Source of the DNA: Cudoniella acicularis
Taxonomy: Eukaryota > Ascomycota > Leotiomycetes > Helotiales > Helotiaceae
Reading direction: 5' to 3'
NCBI GenBank assembly: GCA_013054445.1
Contig: JAAMPI010001221.1
Location: 1-17,487 of the forward strand
Length of the DNA: 17,487 bases
Shown here: positions 16,211-17,487 of the stretch, piece after piece
Layout: the number at the start of each line of letters is the position of its first letter
Position numbering within the stretch: position 1 is the stretch's first letter
Notes under the pieces: generated by a model
The model's input: the letters and a program-made list of their open reading frames with translations, nothing else
The model's database searches: none
Told to the model about the DNA's origin: nothing
Program-made: the position numbers and the translations under genes

Positions 16211-17487
16211 CTACTCGTCAACCACACTATCACTCTTCTCCCCCTCCATTTCCAAACCGACCATTTCTCCCTCCCAAAGCCGAGTTATCAGTGTACCTAA
16301 CCCGCCAGACAGGTCATACACAGAACTTTTAACATACCCCTCATAACTATGAAGTACAGTTAAAGCTTGCCTAGCAAATTGTAGATTAATACTCAGTTCC
16401 TTTTGTTGTGAAGGATGTACAGCTGCCTGAAAGTTAATTATATGTTAGCTATCTATCGATATGAAGTTAGAAAATAATGAACACAAGCAACTAACCCTCA
16501 ACAAAACCGTCACCGCAGCAAGCACTCTCAGAAACGTCCTCGTCGGCGAAATGAACAATAAAACCCCTCCCCCCTCTCCACACCACCGTACACACAACTG
16601 GATTAAATCACGACAAGCTCTAACCAACACTTGTATCAAGCCATCTTGCTCTCCAGCGTCATCTATATCAATATCGATATTCTTTTGCTCATCGCCACCA
16701 CCGCCTTCGTGTGGCAAAATAGCGGAATGAATGAAGATCTGCGCGTATTCCAGCTCAATCAGTAGAAGGATTCTCGCTTGTGGAGACACTTTTTCGAGCC
16801 AAATAAATCAGCAAACTGAACTCTCCAAATACGGGTTCTGATAGATACGAGAATAAACATACGAGCAAATCTCCCAACATCCCTCCTTAAACCTCTTATC
16901 CTAGGTTGAAACTTCTCAATCTCACTAATAACTACAGTCGACGCTTCCTTTCTTTTCCTCTTCATCTTTGCACTTTTCCCCCTTCCATTCGAAGAGGTAA
17001 AAAAGATAGCATTAACATGACTCATCAAAACCTCAATGCTTTCCCACAGATACCTGAAACTTTCTTCTTCTAGCAACGACGGTAATGGTTCAGATATCGA
17101 GTGTGGGGAAAGATGATGTTGAAGGGAGTTTCGTAGGAGTAGGTTTCTAGTTTCGAGGATTTTGCTCGCTGGGGAGTTGGCGTTGGGGGGGAATGAGATG
17201 TTGGTGGGTGTGGATGTGGAAGTGGTGGTTGAGACTTGGGCGAGATTGTGGGATAGGGTGGTGATGTTTGTTGTTGGTAAGCTTGGGATGGTGTCTGCGT
17301 TTTCACGCCATGGCCACAGTTCGTCGTCCTCGTCGAAAGACATTAAGGGAGGAACATTGCGATGTATGCTCTGAGAAGGAAAGTCATCTCCCTGTTCCCT
17401 CGCTACATCGGCGTTTACCTCCCCAACTCCCATCCCTCCTTCAACCCACACCTCCCCCTCCTCACCAGCACCACCATCGACCTTCTC
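16211..17487 (-). CDS. Probable fungal transcription factor, C-terminal part (AflR-like), one frameshift
   Basis: The minus-strand frame is open from the window edge (starts E-K-V-D-G-G, no ATG), so the N-terminus with any Zn2Cys6 domain lies outside. Visible parts are a Ser/Thr/Pro-rich linker, ESFRYLWESIEVLMSHVN, a basic KMKRKRKE patch, and the helical IRGLRRDVGRFARMFILVS and IRTRIWRVQFADLFGSKK. After a one-base shift in an A5 run (16794-16790) come VSPQARILLLIELEYAQIFI, LIQVLVRACRDLIQLC and FLRVLAAVTVLLR. A 69-nt intron (16495-16427, GTTAGT...TTTCAG) leads to AAVHPSQQKELSINLQFARQ and ALTVLHSYEGYV, with stop at 16211. This helical pattern recalls C-terminal regions of AflR-type pathway regulators. 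The target pathway cannot be told. Six instead of five A would restore one frame. Confidence 0.5.
16427..16495 (-). other. Intron near the 3' end of the regulator gene
   Basis: 69 nt, donor GTTAGT, acceptor ACTTTCAG with an AT-rich tail. It is phase 0; splicing joins TVLLR to AAVHPSQQKE and avoids a stop at 16445. Confidence 0.6.

Noticed and set aside
1..17487. CRISPR array, bacterial operon, or secondary-metabolite core gene
   Set aside because: No regularly spaced repeats, no polycistronic layout, and no synthase or synthetase domains; the DNA is fungal.

Overview
The window looks like nuclear DNA of a filamentous ascomycete (Pezizomycotina). A helotialean (Leotiomycetes) origin is a guess from overall protein flavour. 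Supporting signs are short 49-99 nt introns with GT...AG ends and CTRAY-like branch sites, fungus-specific families (HET, GPI-anchored GH76, AflR-like regulators), C2H2 finger genes, and LTR-like repeats between genes. Everything here was read by eye from the sequence; no database search was run.

Layout. The left edge (1-158, minus) holds the first 52 codons of an unidentified protein. A GPI-anchored GH76 alpha-1,6-mannanase of the Dfg5/Dcw1 type follows (1388-2799, minus). Then comes a heavily broken HET-domain gene (3589-5335, minus) and an intact AIG2/gamma-glutamylcyclotransferase-like gene (5751-6335, plus). From 6357 to about 10430 the DNA is accessory and decayed. It contains a solo-LTR-like repeat with a tandem ACGCGT array, the C-terminal scrap of a second HET protein, fold-back DNA, a C2H2 finger gene broken by stops and cut by two LTR-like repeats in opposite orientation, and an orphan C-terminal exon on the minus strand. 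A tRNA-Leu(CAA)-like gene lies at 10685-10853 and appears to carry two insertions, one of them in the D-arm. A clean three-exon BTB/POZ-ankyrin gene follows (12200-13486, plus). Next is a pseudogene of a family I remember mainly from bacteria (14494-15835, plus). The right edge holds the 3' two-thirds of a probable fungal transcription factor (16211-17487, minus).

Functionally, GH76 (wall mannan and GPI-protein cross-linking), the cyclotransferase-like enzyme and the BTB-ankyrin protein look like working host genes. The HET, C2H2 and bacterial-type genes look dead. Most of their stops can be explained by one C-to-T or G-to-A change, which fits RIP-like mutation or plain decay.

Two otherwise good genes (GH76 and the transcription factor) are each out of frame by one base inside a homopolymer. 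They may be intact in reality and merely mis-sequenced. No multi-gene biochemical system was found. The most unusual items are the doubly interrupted tRNA, the inverted LTR-like pair around the finger gene, and the bacterial-type pseudogene.
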